This document shows, piece by piece, positions 8,448-19,850 of a stretch of 47,953 bases of DNA; position 1 is the first letter of the stretch, and each line of letters opens with the position of its first letter. The notes below the pieces were generated by a model that did no database searches, had not been told where the DNA came from, and saw nothing but the letters and a program-made list of their open reading frames with translations. The DNA is taken from contig JBPYFK010000093.1 in NCBI GenBank assembly GCA_051984675.1, positions 1 through 47,953 of the forward strand, given 5' to 3'. The position numbers were made by a program, and so were the translations under genes. Source of the stretch: JBPYFK01 sp051984675. Lineage in GTDB: Bacteria; Actinomycetota; Actinomycetes; Mycobacteriales; Pseudonocardiaceae.

Positions 8448-10417
8448 ATGGCCGTCGATGAGGACCTCGCCGATCATCTGCACCGGGATGATCATCCCAC
8501 CCGCCGACCGCTCGTCCTCGGCGACGAGTTCCCGTCGCCCGGATACGGGCAGTGGCAGGCAGCGGTGGAGAAGGTGCTGCGCCGCACCGGGCTGATGCCA
8601 GGCGAGACCACTGGCGCGGTCGAGGATGTGCTGGCCACGACGACGTACGACGGGATCACGATCCACCCGCTCTACACCCGGGCGCCGGAGGGCGCTGGGG
8701 TCGGGTTTCCGGGGCTGGCGCCGTTCGTGCGCGGGAGCCGGCCGCAGGGCTGTGTCAACGAAGGTTGGGACGTCCGGCAGTGGCATGCCGACCCGGATGC
8801 GGCGGTGACCAACCGGGAGATCCTGGCTGACCTGGCGGGCGGCGCACATTCGGTGGGGCTGTGCCTGGGGCCGGCTGGGGTGGCCCTCAGTGACCTCGCG
8901 GACGCCCTGCACGGCGTGCATCTGGACATGGCGGGGGTCGTGCTGGACGCCGGCGCCGAGTTCGCCGAGGCCGGCGCGGCGCTGCTGGAGCTGGCCGCCG
9001 AAACCGGCGTTCCGGCGAGTGCGCTGCGCGGCAACCTGGGCGCCGATCCGCTGGGAGTGCGGGCGCGCACGGGTGCGGCGCCGGATGTCGGTGCCGCGGT
9101 CGAGTTGGCGCGGCGCTGTGGCGGGCACTACCCGCAGCTGCGGGTGTTCGCCGTGGACGGGTTGCCGTATCACGAGGCCGGTGGTTCGGAGGCGCAGGAA
9201 CTCGGGTGCGCGCTGGCGGCGGCGACGGCGTACCTTCGCCAGTTGACGGCGGCTGGTTTCGACATCGACGCAGCGTGCGGCTTGTTGGAGTTCCGGTACG
9301 CGGCCAGCGCGGACCAGTTCGCCACCATCGCGAAGCTGCGGGCGGCGCGGCGACTGTGGGACCGGGTCACGGCGGTGTGCGGGGCGTTGGAGCCGGCACG
9401 GGCGCAGTTGCAGCACGCGGTGACCTCACCGGCGATGCTCACGCGCCGCGATCCGTGGGTGAACATGCTGCGCACCACGGTCGCCGCGTTCGCTGCCGGT
9501 GTCGGTGGGGCACAGGCGGTCACGGTGTTGCCGTTCGATGCCGCGATCGGGTTGCCGGATGCGTTCGCCCGGCGGATCGCGCGGAACACTCAGTCGTTGT
9601 TGTTGGAGGAGTCGCACCTCGCTCAGGTGATCGACCCGGCTGGTGGGTCGTGGTACGTCGAGACCCTGACCGACGAGCTGGCGCAGGCGGCCTGGCGGTG
9701 GTTCCAGGAGATCGAGGCGGCTGGTGGCATGAGCGCGGCTCTGGACTCCGGGCTGATCGCCGACCGGCTGGCGCGGACCTGGCAGGCGCGGCAGAACGCC
9801 GTGGCCCACCGTAGCGAGGCGCTCACCGGCGTCAGCGAGTTTCCCGACCTCGACGAGCAGCCCGTTCAGCGCCCGCCGGCTCCGGCACAGCCGGGCGGCG
9901 GGCTGCCGCGGCATCGCTACGCCGAGGCGTTCGAGGCGTTGCGCGACGCCTCCGACGCGCACTTGTCGGCCACCGGTGCCCGTCCCGCCGCGTTCCTCGC
10001 GACGCTGGGACCGCTGGCGGTGCACACGGCCCGCGCATCGTTTGCCCGCAACCTGCTCGCGGCCGGAGGAGTCACCGCGCCGGAGGCCGGGCCGACCGAC
10101 TCGGTCGAGGACGTGGTGCGCGCGTTCCGCGAAGCGGGCACGACGGTGGTCTGCCTGTGCTCGTCCGACAAGGTGTATGCCGAGCGGGCCGCCGAGACCG
10201 CCCGTGCGCTCAAGGACGCCGGAGCGCGCGAGGTGTGGCTGGCCGGTCGACCCGATCCGACACCAGAGGGCCCGGCACCAGAGGGCCCGGCACCAGAGGG
10301 CATCGACGGGCTGGTCTACGCCGGCTGCGACGCGCTGAGCACGCTGCGGCACTTCCACCGGCTGCTGGGTACCCCTCTGGTTGAAGCACCTGGTGCGGTA
10401 GAGGAAGGACACAGGCG

Positions 10418-10421
<4 letters not shown>
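8448..10421 (+). CDS. mutA: Methylmalonyl-CoA mutase small (alpha) subunit
   Basis: This is the non-catalytic partner of the B12-dependent mutase that interconverts methylmalonyl-CoA and succinyl-CoA in propionate and odd-chain or branched acyl metabolism. The TIM-barrel half is clear (ITIHPLYTR, GVGFPGLAPFVRG, WDVRQWH, DPAGGSWYVETLT). The C-terminal region lacks the DxHxxG cobalamin-binding motif, as usual for the small subunit. The length is about 657 residues. ATG at 8448 (MAVDEDLADH) has no clear ribosome binding site; ATG at 8409 in the same frame is a real alternative. A 15-base tandem repeat at 10263-10301 encodes PEGPA-PEGPA-PEG in a linker. The stop overlaps the mutB start (ATGA), so the subunits are translationally coupled. 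Confidence 0.93.
10263..10301 (+). repeat. 15-bp tandem repeat inside mutA (about 2.6 copies)
   Basis: The unit CCAGAGGGCCCGGCA occurs at 10263-10277 and 10278-10292, and a 9-base partial copy follows. It keeps the reading frame and encodes repeated PEGPA in an extended loop near the C-terminus. Copy number should vary easily between strains. Confidence 0.85.
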
Positions 10422-12664
<2,243 letters not shown>

Positions 12665-12675
12665 ACACTCAGGCG

Positions 12676-13662
12676 ATGCCGCGCATCATCGACGTCGACG
12701 ACTACGCCAAGGGCGTGCTGGACGGCTCCCGTGCCAAGCTCGCCCAGGCCATCACGCTGGTGGAGTCCACCCGGTCGAACCACCGCGCGCAGGCGCAGGA
12801 GCTGCTGGTCAAGCTCCTCCCGCACGCTGGTGGCGCGCACCGGGTCGGTGTCACCGGAGTGCCCGGTGTCGGCAAGTCGACGTTCATCGAGTCGTTGGGC
12901 ACCATGCTCACCGCCGCCGGGCATCGGGTCGCGGTGCTCGCCGTCGACCCGTCGTCGACGCGCAGCGGCGGCAGCATCCTCGGCGACAAGACCCGGATGG
13001 GGCGGCTGGCCAACGATCCCGCGGCGTTCGTCCGTCCCTCCCCCACGGCGGGCACGCTCGGCGGGGTCGCCCGAGCGACCCGCGAAACCATCGTGCTCAT
13101 GGAAGCCGGCGGCTTCGACGTCGTGCTCGTCGAGACTGTCGGGGTGGGACAGTCCGAGATCGCGGTGTCCAACATGGTCGACTGCTTCCTCCTGCTCAGC
13201 CTCGCGCGCACCGGGGACCAGCTGCAGGGCATCAAGAAGGGCGTCCTGGAACTCGCTGACATCGTTGCGGTGAACAAGGCCGATGGTCCACATGAGACAG
13301 AAGCCCGGAAGGCCGCACGCGAACTCCGTAGCGCGTTGCGCCTGCTCACCCCGCGCAGCGCGTCCTGGACACCGCCGGTGCTGACGTGCAGCGGACTGAA
13401 CGCGGTCGGACTGGACGCGCTCTGGGACCAGGTGCGGCGGCACCGGTGTGTGCTGGAGGAGTCCGGCGAGCTGGCGGAAAAACGCAGCCGCCAGCAGCTC
13501 GACTGGACCTGGTCGATGGTCCGCGACCAGCTACTGGCCGAACTCTCCGAGCACCCGATGGTGCGGGATCTCGTCCCGGACATCGAGCGGCAGGTCCGGG
13601 AAGGGACGCTCACCGCGAGCCTGGCAGCGGACCGCATCCTGGACGCATTCCGCCGCCGGTAG
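12676..13662 (+). CDS. meaB: MeaB-type GTPase chaperone of methylmalonyl-CoA mutase
   Basis: This is a 328-residue G3E-family P-loop GTPase (MeaB/ArgK, MMAA in humans). It has Walker A GVPGVGKST (61-69), an Asp/Ser-rich switch region (VDPSSTRSGGSILGDKTRM), the VETVGVGQSE segment and the guanine-specificity motif NKAD. MeaB gates delivery of adenosylcobalamin to the mutase and ejects inactivated cofactor. Its position directly after mutB supports this role over an arginine-transport role. The C-terminal helix (LAADRILDAFRRR) is the dimerisation end typical of the family. Confidence 0.96.
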   Translation: MPRIIDVDDYAKGVLDGSRAKLAQAITLVESTRSNHRAQAQELLVKLLPHAGGAHRVGVTGVPGVGKSTFIESLGTMLTAAGHRVAVLAVDPSSTRSGGSILGDKTRMGRLANDPAAFVRPSPTAGTLGGVARATRETIVLMEAGGFDVVLVETVGVGQSEIAVSNMVDCFLLLSLARTGDQLQGIKKGVLELADIVAVNKADGPHETEARKAARELRSALRLLTPRSASWTPPVLTCSGLNAVGLDALWDQVRRHRCVLEESGELAEKRSRQQLDWTWSMVRDQLLAELSEHPMVRDLVPDIERQVREGTLTASLAADRILDAFRRR

Positions 13663-13773
13663 GCGGAATGAACCACCTGCTACAGCGCCCATTCATGATC
13701 AGCTCTGACCCGGCGCCCAGAGGTCACGAGCTGGTGAGGTCGAGCTGGAGGGGTGGGGACCGATTGCCTGCGG

Positions 13774-15885
13774 TTACGACAATCGAGGTACCAAACCCTC
13801 CGCTCCTTCATACGCCCGCGCGGGGTCGCCATAGAGCGGGCCGGAGCCGATGTCGCATCCCAGCGACCGCCACCGCTGCGCTTGCGCCTCCGTCGCGATC
13901 CCGCCGACCGCGATCGGGATACCACCGTCCCGGACCAACGGCAGCATCGCCGCGACCGCCCGCGCCTCCGGCGAGGCGGCGTCGTCATCTTCCGGTACCA
14001 GGGCGGTGAGCTGCTCGTCGAGGTGGACGCCATGCACCGGAAGCTCGCGCAACTGGTGCAACTCCCGTGGGGAGGCGTGGAAGCTGTGCAAGCACGGTTT
14101 CGCCCCCATCGACGCGAGCAGCTTGACGTTCTCGCGGGTTTCCGCCCAGCCGTCCACCAGCACCGATGTTGGCACGCACAGCCGCAACCACGCCGGGTCG
14201 AGTTCTCCGTCCTCCAGAACGGACCGCACGGTCGCGACCAGGTCGGGGTCCTGCGTCTGGTCGCGGCTGAGCCGCACAGCCAATCCGAGGTCGAACTCGC
14301 CCGCCCGGTGCCACGCGGCCAGCTGCTCCCATGCGGTACGCAGCATCCAGTCTCTCAAACACAGCGTCACACCGGACTGTTCGGCCAACTGGAGGCACTG
14401 CTGGTGGCCGAGTCGGGAGCCTCCCTCCGGCTCCCAGCACAGCTGGGCCTCCACCATCACCGGGCGCCCGTCGGCCAGACTCACCTGGGGCTGGTAGAGC
14501 ACCTCGAACTCGCCGAGCTCCAACGCGCCGGGCATCGCGGCGGCCAGCTTCGCGTCCACCCGCTCACGCTCGGCGCGCTCGGCGTCGAACGGCGCCCACT
14601 GGCGCTTGCCCGCCTTCTTGGCCCAGCGCAGGGCTGTGGTGCTGTCCTGCAACATCCGCACCGGCTGGATCTCGTCGATTCGGCGCTGCACCACGCCGAT
14701 GGTGGCGGTGGTCGCGATCCCTTCGGTACCGACGTACACCGGCTCCCCGAGCTCGTTGTTGATCTCCTCGGCGAACCGGCCGATGCCCGGGCTGTCCGGC
14801 TTTTCCCGGTACAGCACGGCGAACTCGTTGCCGGAAATTCGCGCGACCAGCGCGTCCTCGGTCTCGACAAGACGGTCCAGGCGGCGGGCGATCTCCTTGA
14901 GCATCCCGTCGCCGACCTCTTGGCCCATGCCCTCGTTGATCACGTCGATCCCGTCGAGTTCCAGCTGGTACAGCGTCAACCTGGTGTCCGGGTCGAACGT
15001 GGCCAGCGCGGTTTCCAACCGGGAGAGGAAGAACTGCCGGTTGGGCAGGCCGGTGGAGACATCGTGCAACGCCTGGTGCTGGAACTGGGCCTGCAGCAGG
15101 TGCAGCTGGGAGAGATCCTCCACCATCGTCACGATGTGGTGGGGCACGCCGTAGGCGTCCCGCAGCACCGACACCGCGAGGAACGTCCAGGCGTAGCCAC
15201 CATCCACTTTGCACAGTTTGCAGCGCTCGTGCAGGTGCTGGGTGCGCCCCTCCACCAGCGTGCTGTAGAGGCTGGTGAGACGGTTGCGCTCATCTGGATG
15301 GAAGAGCTCGTACACCGTGCGAGAGGCGAACTCTTCCTTCGAGTAGCCCAGCATCTGCTCCAGCGCCGGGTTCACCTCGACGAACTTGCCACCCAGATCG
15401 CTGATCGCCACCCCGATCGGGGTCGCGGAGAAGACCTCGCGAAAGCGGTTCTCGCTGGCTTCCAGATCCCGCTCGGCACGCAGCTTGGAGCGCAGCAGCG
15501 CCCGCTTGATGGTCTCCTGCTGCTTGAAGATGTTCTCCCGCACCGCTTCGGCGTAGCCGGAAGCCACCGACGTCAGCAGGCTCATGACGGAGTGGGTGGC
15601 CGGATCCGCGCTGACCAGCAGGTGCTCGCCGAGCAACTCCAGGCTGTGGCGGAGGCTCTCCTCCCCGGTGATGTGCGCCGCGACCATGCGCTCGCCGACG
15701 GCGCGGCCGACCCGCTCGATGCTGGTCGCGCCGTCCAGCGCCGCCGCCAGCTCGTCAAGCAGGTCCGCCAGGTAACGCTCGATGTCCGAAGTGGACATCG
15801 GGATGTAGGACGTTCTGTTGACCCGCGCGGCCCACTGCCGGGCAAGCTCCGCCCGCCAGTCGGCTTGATCCCACGGGGAGGTCAT
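13774..15885 (-). CDS. PAS-GGDEF-EAL protein with degenerate active sites
   Basis: This is 703 residues, starting at the ATG (MTSPWDQADW) that overlaps the upstream methyltransferase stop. Layout: N-terminal helical region 1-140, PAS 144-262, GGDEF 270-435, EAL 445-690. The diguanylate cyclase signature reads SGNEF (351-355) instead of GGDEF. The phosphodiesterase signature reads EAQ (479-481) instead of EAL. The EAL metal ligands are mostly lost: LHSFH (599-603) sits where DDFG belongs, H621 replaces the catalytic lysine, and the second glutamate position reads LCVPTS. The fold looks kept, so the likely role is c-di-GMP binding or protein interaction rather than turnover. There is no transmembrane segment. 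It is coupled to a DUF574 methyltransferase. Confidence 0.88.
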   Translation of the reverse strand: MTSPWDQADWRAELARQWAARVNRTSYIPMSTSDIERYLADLLDELAAALDGATSIERVGRAVGERMVAAHITGEESLRHSLELLGEHLLVSADPATHSVMSLLTSVASGYAEAVRENIFKQQETIKRALLRSKLRAERDLEASENRFREVFSATPIGVAISDLGGKFVEVNPALEQMLGYSKEEFASRTVYELFHPDERNRLTSLYSTLVEGRTQHLHERCKLCKVDGGYAWTFLAVSVLRDAYGVPHHIVTMVEDLSQLHLLQAQFQHQALHDVSTGLPNRQFFLSRLETALATFDPDTRLTLYQLELDGIDVINEGMGQEVGDGMLKEIARRLDRLVETEDALVARISGNEFAVLYREKPDSPGIGRFAEEINNELGEPVYVGTEGIATTATIGVVQRRIDEIQPVRMLQDSTTALRWAKKAGKRQWAPFDAERAERERVDAKLAAAMPGALELGEFEVLYQPQVSLADGRPVMVEAQLCWEPEGGSRLGHQQCLQLAEQSGVTLCLRDWMLRTAWEQLAAWHRAGEFDLGLAVRLSRDQTQDPDLVATVRSVLEDGELDPAWLRLCVPTSVLVDGWAETRENVKLLASMGAKPCLHSFHASPRELHQLRELPVHGVHLDEQLTALVPEDDDAASPEARAVAAMLPLVRDGGIPIAVGGIATEAQAQRWRSLGCDIGSGPLYGDPARAYEGAEGLVPRLS

Positions 15886-16694
15886 GGTTTCCGTCCGACC
15901 CCCGCATAGATCTGCTCCCCGCCGGGCTCGTCCGCGGCGTGCTCGGGGTGTTCCGGTCGCCACATCGCGGTACCGACGACGCCCGGTTCGACCAGTTCGA
16001 AGCCCGTGAACAACTCGCTCACCTCCTGGTGGGTCCGGGTGTAGATGGGGTCGGCGCTGTTGCGCATCACCTGGATGACACCCGCCATCTCGTCCGGGCT
16101 GATGTCGGCGGTGAAATGGGACAGGGCCAGCCAACTGTCTCGCGCGAGCGCGTCCCGGTACCGAGCGATCACGCCGGGCGCGTCCTGATCAAGAGCGACG
16201 AAGTGGAACACTCCCACCATGAGCAGGGCAATCGGCTGTTCGAAGTCCAGCATGCGCCTGGTTTCCTCCGCGTAGAGGATACTCTCCGGGTCGAGCATGT
16301 CCCGCTGCACGATCGTCGCCCGGTCGTTGCCCTCTAACAGCAGCTGGCTGTGCGCCACGGCCACCGGGTCCCGGTCGACGTAGACCACCCGCGCCTCCGG
16401 GTTCGCCTGCTGGGCGATCTCGTGCACGTTGCCCACCGTCGGGATGCCCGAGCCGACGTCGAGGAACTGGTGAATGCCCTGCTCGACCAGGAAGACCACG
16501 GCACGCCGCAGGAACGACCGGTTCAACCGCGCCACGTCCCGAGCGCTGGGTAACGCGCTGAGGAACTTCTCCGCGAGCTGCCGGTCGGCAGCGAAGTTGT
16601 GCCCGCCACCCAGCAGGTAGTCGTACAGCCGGGCCGAGCTCACGACCTCTTCGTCCACGTCTTCGGGAACCCAGTTCGCCCGTTCGGTCGTCAC
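15882..16694 (-). CDS. DUF574-family SAM-dependent methyltransferase
   Basis: This is about 270 residues. GTG at 16694 is chosen for the GGAAGGTGG just before it; a GTG at 16715 is also in frame. The family signature is clear: the N-terminal ARLYDYLLGGGHNFAADR, SAM motif I QFLDVGSGIPT, the acidic VVYVDRDPVAVAH, and the C-terminal SELFTGFELVEPGVV. DUF574 proteins are numerous in actinomycetes and mostly have no known substrate. The 4-base stop/start overlap with the GGDEF-EAL gene implies a shared function or at least fixed stoichiometry. Confidence 0.9.
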   Translation of the reverse strand: MTTERANWVPEDVDEEVVSSARLYDYLLGGGHNFAADRQLAEKFLSALPSARDVARLNRSFLRRAVVFLVEQGIHQFLDVGSGIPTVGNVHEIAQQANPEARVVYVDRDPVAVAHSQLLLEGNDRATIVQRDMLDPESILYAEETRRMLDFEQPIALLMVGVFHFVALDQDAPGVIARYRDALARDSWLALSHFTADISPDEMAGVIQVMRNSADPIYTRTHQEVSELFTGFELVEPGVVGTAMWRPEHPEHAADEPGGEQIYAGVGRKP

Positions 16695-17020
16695 GATCCA
16701 CCTTCCCCGGTCCACGAACTCGTGTGAGCCGCGTCCCTCTCGTCCATCGTTGGAGTCGTTGAAAGGCTACTCACCGATGCTAGTCCCCGTTGATCACACC
16801 GCCGTGGTTCACGCCGGTCAACGCAGCGGTTCGCGCGTTTCATGCCAGGTCAGAGCGGATCTTGGGCACTGCGGCGCGGGCGCGGGTGCCAGCGGCGGCG
16901 GTCACGAACGTGGTCATCTCGTCGATCTTAAGGTCGACCAAGCACACTGTGGGAACCTCGCCAGACGTGTCCGTATCTTCCGCACACCTTCGTTAGACCG
17001 TGGTCTCCAGAACCGGGTGC
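16695..17020. other. Intergenic stretch without a supported gene
   Basis: This lies between two leftward genes, the M50 protease and the DUF574 methyltransferase, and must carry the methyltransferase promoter if the two are not co-transcribed. Short rightward open frames at 16750-17124 have no ribosome binding site and no recognisable content. I see no hairpin strong enough to call a terminator. Confidence 0.4.
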
Positions 17021-17707
17021 TCAGAGCTGCGGAATCAGCAACAGCCAGCGGGCTCCGAGCACCAATGACACCGCGCCCATCGCGAACCACACCAGCAGCC
17101 ACATCTGCGCCGGCAGGCCCGTGAGCCGGGCGAGCTGGTCGGCGTCGGAATCCGACGCTCTTCCATGGCGACGCTTGCGGCCCAGTTCGAAGATCGGACG
17201 GATGCCGCCGAAGAGCAGGAACCAGCTGAACAGCGCGCAGCACAGGGCCTGCACCGGCGGCGACGTGTACCAGGCGACCGCAGCGACCGCACCACCGGTG
17301 ACCAGCACGGACACCACACCGTAGGCGTTGCGGATCTCCACCAGCAATGCCACCAGCAGGACCACCGCGATCCACAGCATCACCCTGGCCTGGTCGGCGG
17401 AGACCAGGGCCGCGCCGCCCAGGCCGAGCAGGGACACCGTCGGATATCCGGCGAACAGGGTGAACACCATGCCGGGACCGGTGGACTTGCCGACCGAGAC
17501 GGTCAGACCCGAGGTGTCCGAGTGCAGGCGGACACCTTCCAGCTTGCGACCGCTGAGCAGGGCCACGACGGCGTGGCCACCCTCGTGCGCGATCGTGACA
17601 ACGTTGCGCATGACGCGCCACAGGCCGTGATGCGCTACCAGCACCAACGCCACCAGGGCGATCAGCAGGGTAAGCGCCTTGCCGGAACTCAGCAGGGTGT
17701 CGTACAC
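17021..17707 (-). CDS. M50-type membrane metallopeptidase
   Basis: This is about 228 residues from GTG 17707 (MYDTLLSSGK); an in-frame GTG at 17755 would add 16 residues with no better start signal. The zinc motif H41-E42-G-G-H45 lies after the first transmembrane segment (ALTLLIALVALVLVAHHGLW), followed by ALLSGRKLEGVRLHSDTSG. Further hydrophobic segments at about 78-130 and 135-165, plus one at the C-terminus, make a polytopic protein of the M50B-like group. These cut substrates within or near the membrane, but this subgroup has no firm target. It lies in a leftward run after the cupin and HtrA genes. Confidence 0.85.
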   Translation of the reverse strand: MYDTLLSSGKALTLLIALVALVLVAHHGLWRVMRNVVTIAHEGGHAVVALLSGRKLEGVRLHSDTSGLTVSVGKSTGPGMVFTLFAGYPTVSLLGLGGAALVSADQARVMLWIAVVLLVALLVEIRNAYGVVSVLVTGGAVAAVAWYTSPPVQALCCALFSWFLLFGGIRPIFELGRKRRHGRASDSDADQLARLTGLPAQMWLLVWFAMGAVSLVLGARWLLLIPQL

Positions 17708-17794
17708 GCGGGGGCCGTCCCTAGTCCAGGTCGGGGTCACCCAGCAGGGTGCCACAGCACCGCAGGTGACTAGAGAGACACGCTCCGTGACACC

Positions 17795-18262
17795 TCAGGC
17801 GCTGTCTGGCCGTAGGGTGGGCAGGTTGACCACGATCGCTTCCTGGGTGCTGCGCGCGATCACGACCACCGCCTCCTGGTCCGGGGAAGGATTCTCCTCC
17901 CGGTGCGGCACGAACGGCGGGACATAGACGTAGTCTCCCGGGCCGGTCTCCACCCGGACCTCCCGGTAGCCAGCACCTTCACCATCAGCACCTTCACCCT
18001 CGGCGAAGACGAACACCGGGTTCCCGCGCACCACGAAGATCGCCGTCTCGGACTCGCCGTGGTGGTGGTTCCCGGAGGCCGTGGCCGGTGCCACGTGCGT
18101 CTGCCCCATCCACAACTTGCTGGAGCCGACGGTCTTGCCGCTGACCGCCTCCCAGCGCCGCATCCCGGAGGTCTGGCCGGTGTCGCCGACCAATGTGGAC
18201 GGTGTTTGGTGATGTAAGCGGCGATGGAACGCGTCCAGACCGTCGGACCCTTCCTGGCTCAT
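17795..18262 (-). CDS. Small cupin-domain protein
   Basis: This is 155 residues. ATG 18262 has AGGAAGG upstream. It is a single cupin barrel: motif 1 ASGNHHHGESETAIFVVRG gives the metal-binding H-x-H and E, and motif 2 GPGDYVYVPPFVPHREEN gives the last histidine. A loop between the motifs contains EGEGADGEGAG, made by a 15-bp tandem duplication (17971-18000). The intact ligand set suggests a metal-binding protein with an enzymatic or sensing role; the substrate is unknown. Confidence 0.85.
   Translation of the reverse strand: MSQEGSDGLDAFHRRLHHQTPSTLVGDTGQTSGMRRWEAVSGKTVGSSKLWMGQTHVAPATASGNHHHGESETAIFVVRGNPVFVFAEGEGADGEGAGYREVRVETGPGDYVYVPPFVPHREENPSPDQEAVVVIARSTQEAIVVNLPTLRPDSA
17971..18000 (-). 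repeat. 15-bp tandem duplication inside the cupin gene
   Basis: Two copies of a 15-base unit (17971-17985 and 17986-18000) differ at one base. They encode EGEGA and DGEGA in a surface loop. They are in frame, so the barrel should not be disturbed. Confidence 0.8.
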
Positions 18263-18314
18263 CGCACCTTCCTTTCGCGCTGCCCGACCGGGGAGGGTAC
18301 GCCGGCGCCGCACC

Positions 18315-19286
18315 TCACGTCGGCGCGTCGAGCAACTCGGTCGGCTCCGCGATGACATCCACCAGCGCTCCGTTGCGCATCACGGTGATCTGCAGCGGCC
18401 TGCCGATCGCCTCGGCGAACATCAGCTTCTGCAGGTCCTGAGCGCGCCGCACCGGCTTCCGGCCGGCGGTGAGGACAAGGTCACCCCCGTGCAGCCCCGC
18501 CAGCTCGGCCGGGCTGCGCCGGACCACGTCGACCACGCGCAGGCCGGTGTGCTGACCGATGCGCTGTGCGAGATCGTCCGGCAGCGGCGCGGGGGTGGTC
18601 ACCAGCCCGAGGTACGCGCGACGCACCCGCCCGTCCTTCATCAGGGTGTCGATGATCCGCCTTGTCGTCGCGTTGATCGGGATCGCCATGCCCAGGCCGA
18701 CTCCGGCGACGGCGGTGTTGATGCCGACTACCTGCCCGCGCGAGTCAGCCAGGGCGCCACCCGAGTTGCCCGGATTGAGCGCCGCGTCGGTCTGGATCAC
18801 GTCCTCGATCACGCGGGCCGCGTTCGCACTCCTGGTCGGTAGCGATCGGCCGAGAGCGCTGACGACTCCAGCGGTGACCGAGCCCGCCAGCCCGAGGGGG
18901 CTCCCGACCGCGATCACAAGCTGGCCAACCACGAGTTCGTCGCTGTTGCCCAACTCGACCGGCGGCGGGCTGGTGCTCTGCGCCCGCAACAGGGCGAGGT
19001 CGGACAGCGGGTCCGCGCCGATCACGGTGAACGGTGCGGTCGTGCCGTCGGCGAAACCGGCCTGACCGTGCGTGGCGGAGCCGACAACGTGGGCGTTGGT
19101 CAGCAGGAAGCCGTCCGTGGTGAACAGCACGGCCGACCCGGCGGCTTCCCCGCGCTCGGCCGAGGGCACACGCAGGCTCGCGACGCTCGGCGTAATCATC
19201 GCCGCGACGGACGCCACCGTCCGCGAGTAGGCATCCATCCAGTCCTGCCCGACACCATCGTGCTCGGCACCATCGTGCTTGGCCAT
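18315..19286 (-). CDS. HtrA/DegP-like serine protease with PDZ domain, no signal peptide
   Basis: This is a 323-residue trypsin-like protease with the full triad: H66 in TNAHVV, D96 in LSDLALL, S175 in NPGNSGG. A PDZ domain follows (about 225-315: AYLGLV, LHGGDLVLTAGRKPV). Unlike most HtrA proteins it shows no signal peptide or transmembrane anchor; the N-terminus is MAKHDGAEHDGVGQDWMDAY. It is therefore either cytoplasmic or wrongly started. It may begin at M17, which still gives no signal. It heads a leftward run (HtrA, cupin, M50) and diverges from an Lrp-type regulator. Confidence 0.9.
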   Translation of the reverse strand: MAKHDGAEHDGVGQDWMDAYSRTVASVAAMITPSVASLRVPSAERGEAAGSAVLFTTDGFLLTNAHVVGSATHGQAGFADGTTAPFTVIGADPLSDLALLRAQSTSPPPVELGNSDELVVGQLVIAVGSPLGLAGSVTAGVVSALGRSLPTRSANAARVIEDVIQTDAALNPGNSGGALADSRGQVVGINTAVAGVGLGMAIPINATTRRIIDTLMKDGRVRRAYLGLVTTPAPLPDDLAQRIGQHTGLRVVDVVRRSPAELAGLHGGDLVLTAGRKPVRRAQDLQKLMFAEAIGRPLQITVMRNGALVDVIAEPTELLDAPT

Positions 19287-19303
19287 GACCCGCCTCCAGT
19301 GCG

Positions 19304-19849
19304 GTGCGAGCGCCCTCAGTGCGCTCCTGTGGACACCACAACAGCGCAGGTCCCCCGGGCATTCCCGCCAACGCCGGCGAGCGGGCCCAGCGGACCACCG
19401 AGCACCTGCTGGACGACGTGTCCAAGCACATCATCGAGCAACGCCAGGAGGACGGACGCCGGCCTTACGCCGCGATCGGCAAGGCGGTCGGGCTGTCCGA
19501 GGCGGCGGTCCGCCAGCGGGTGCAGCGACTGCTGGACTCCGGCCTGATGCAGATCGTGGCCGTCACGGACCCGTTGCGCCTGGGATTCCCGCGGCAGGCG
19601 ATGATCGGTATCAACGTGACGGGTGACGTGCAGGAGGTCGCCGACCGCGTCGCGGAGTTGCCGGAGATCGAATACGTCGTGATCACCGCCGGCTCCTTCG
19701 ACCTGCTGGCCGAAGTGGTCTGCCGGGACGACGACCAGCTTCTCGACGTGCTCAACCACCAGATCCGGCAGATCGACAAGGTCACCCGCACCGAGTCGTT
19801 CGTCTACCTCAAGCTGCGCAAGCAGACCTACGCCTGGGGTACTCGCTGA
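19304..19849 (+). CDS. Lrp/AsnC-family transcriptional regulator
   Basis: This has up to 181 residues from GTG 19304; the conserved part begins at HLLDDVSKHIIEQ, so the true start may be later. The N-terminal helix-turn-helix (YAAIGKAVGLSEAAVRQRVQRLLDSGLMQIV) is followed by the RAM ligand-binding domain (about 80-165: GFPRQAMIGINVTGDVQEV, then YVVITAGSFDLLAEVVC). The ending YLKLRKQTYAWGTR is typical of a conserved actinobacterial subgroup often found near aminotransferase genes, though none is nearby here. Its promoter lies within about 20 bp of the divergent protease start. Confidence 0.88.
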   Translation: MRAPSVRSCGHHNSAGPPGIPANAGERAQRTTEHLLDDVSKHIIEQRQEDGRRPYAAIGKAVGLSEAAVRQRVQRLLDSGLMQIVAVTDPLRLGFPRQAMIGINVTGDVQEVADRVAELPEIEYVVITAGSFDLLAEVVCRDDDQLLDVLNHQIRQIDKVTRTESFVYLKLRKQTYAWGTR

Positions 19850-19850
19850 G

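Noticed and set aside
13753..15909. 718-codon open frame on the plus strand
   Set aside because: It is the antisense shadow of the GGDEF-EAL gene, whose domains are clearly read on the minus strand.
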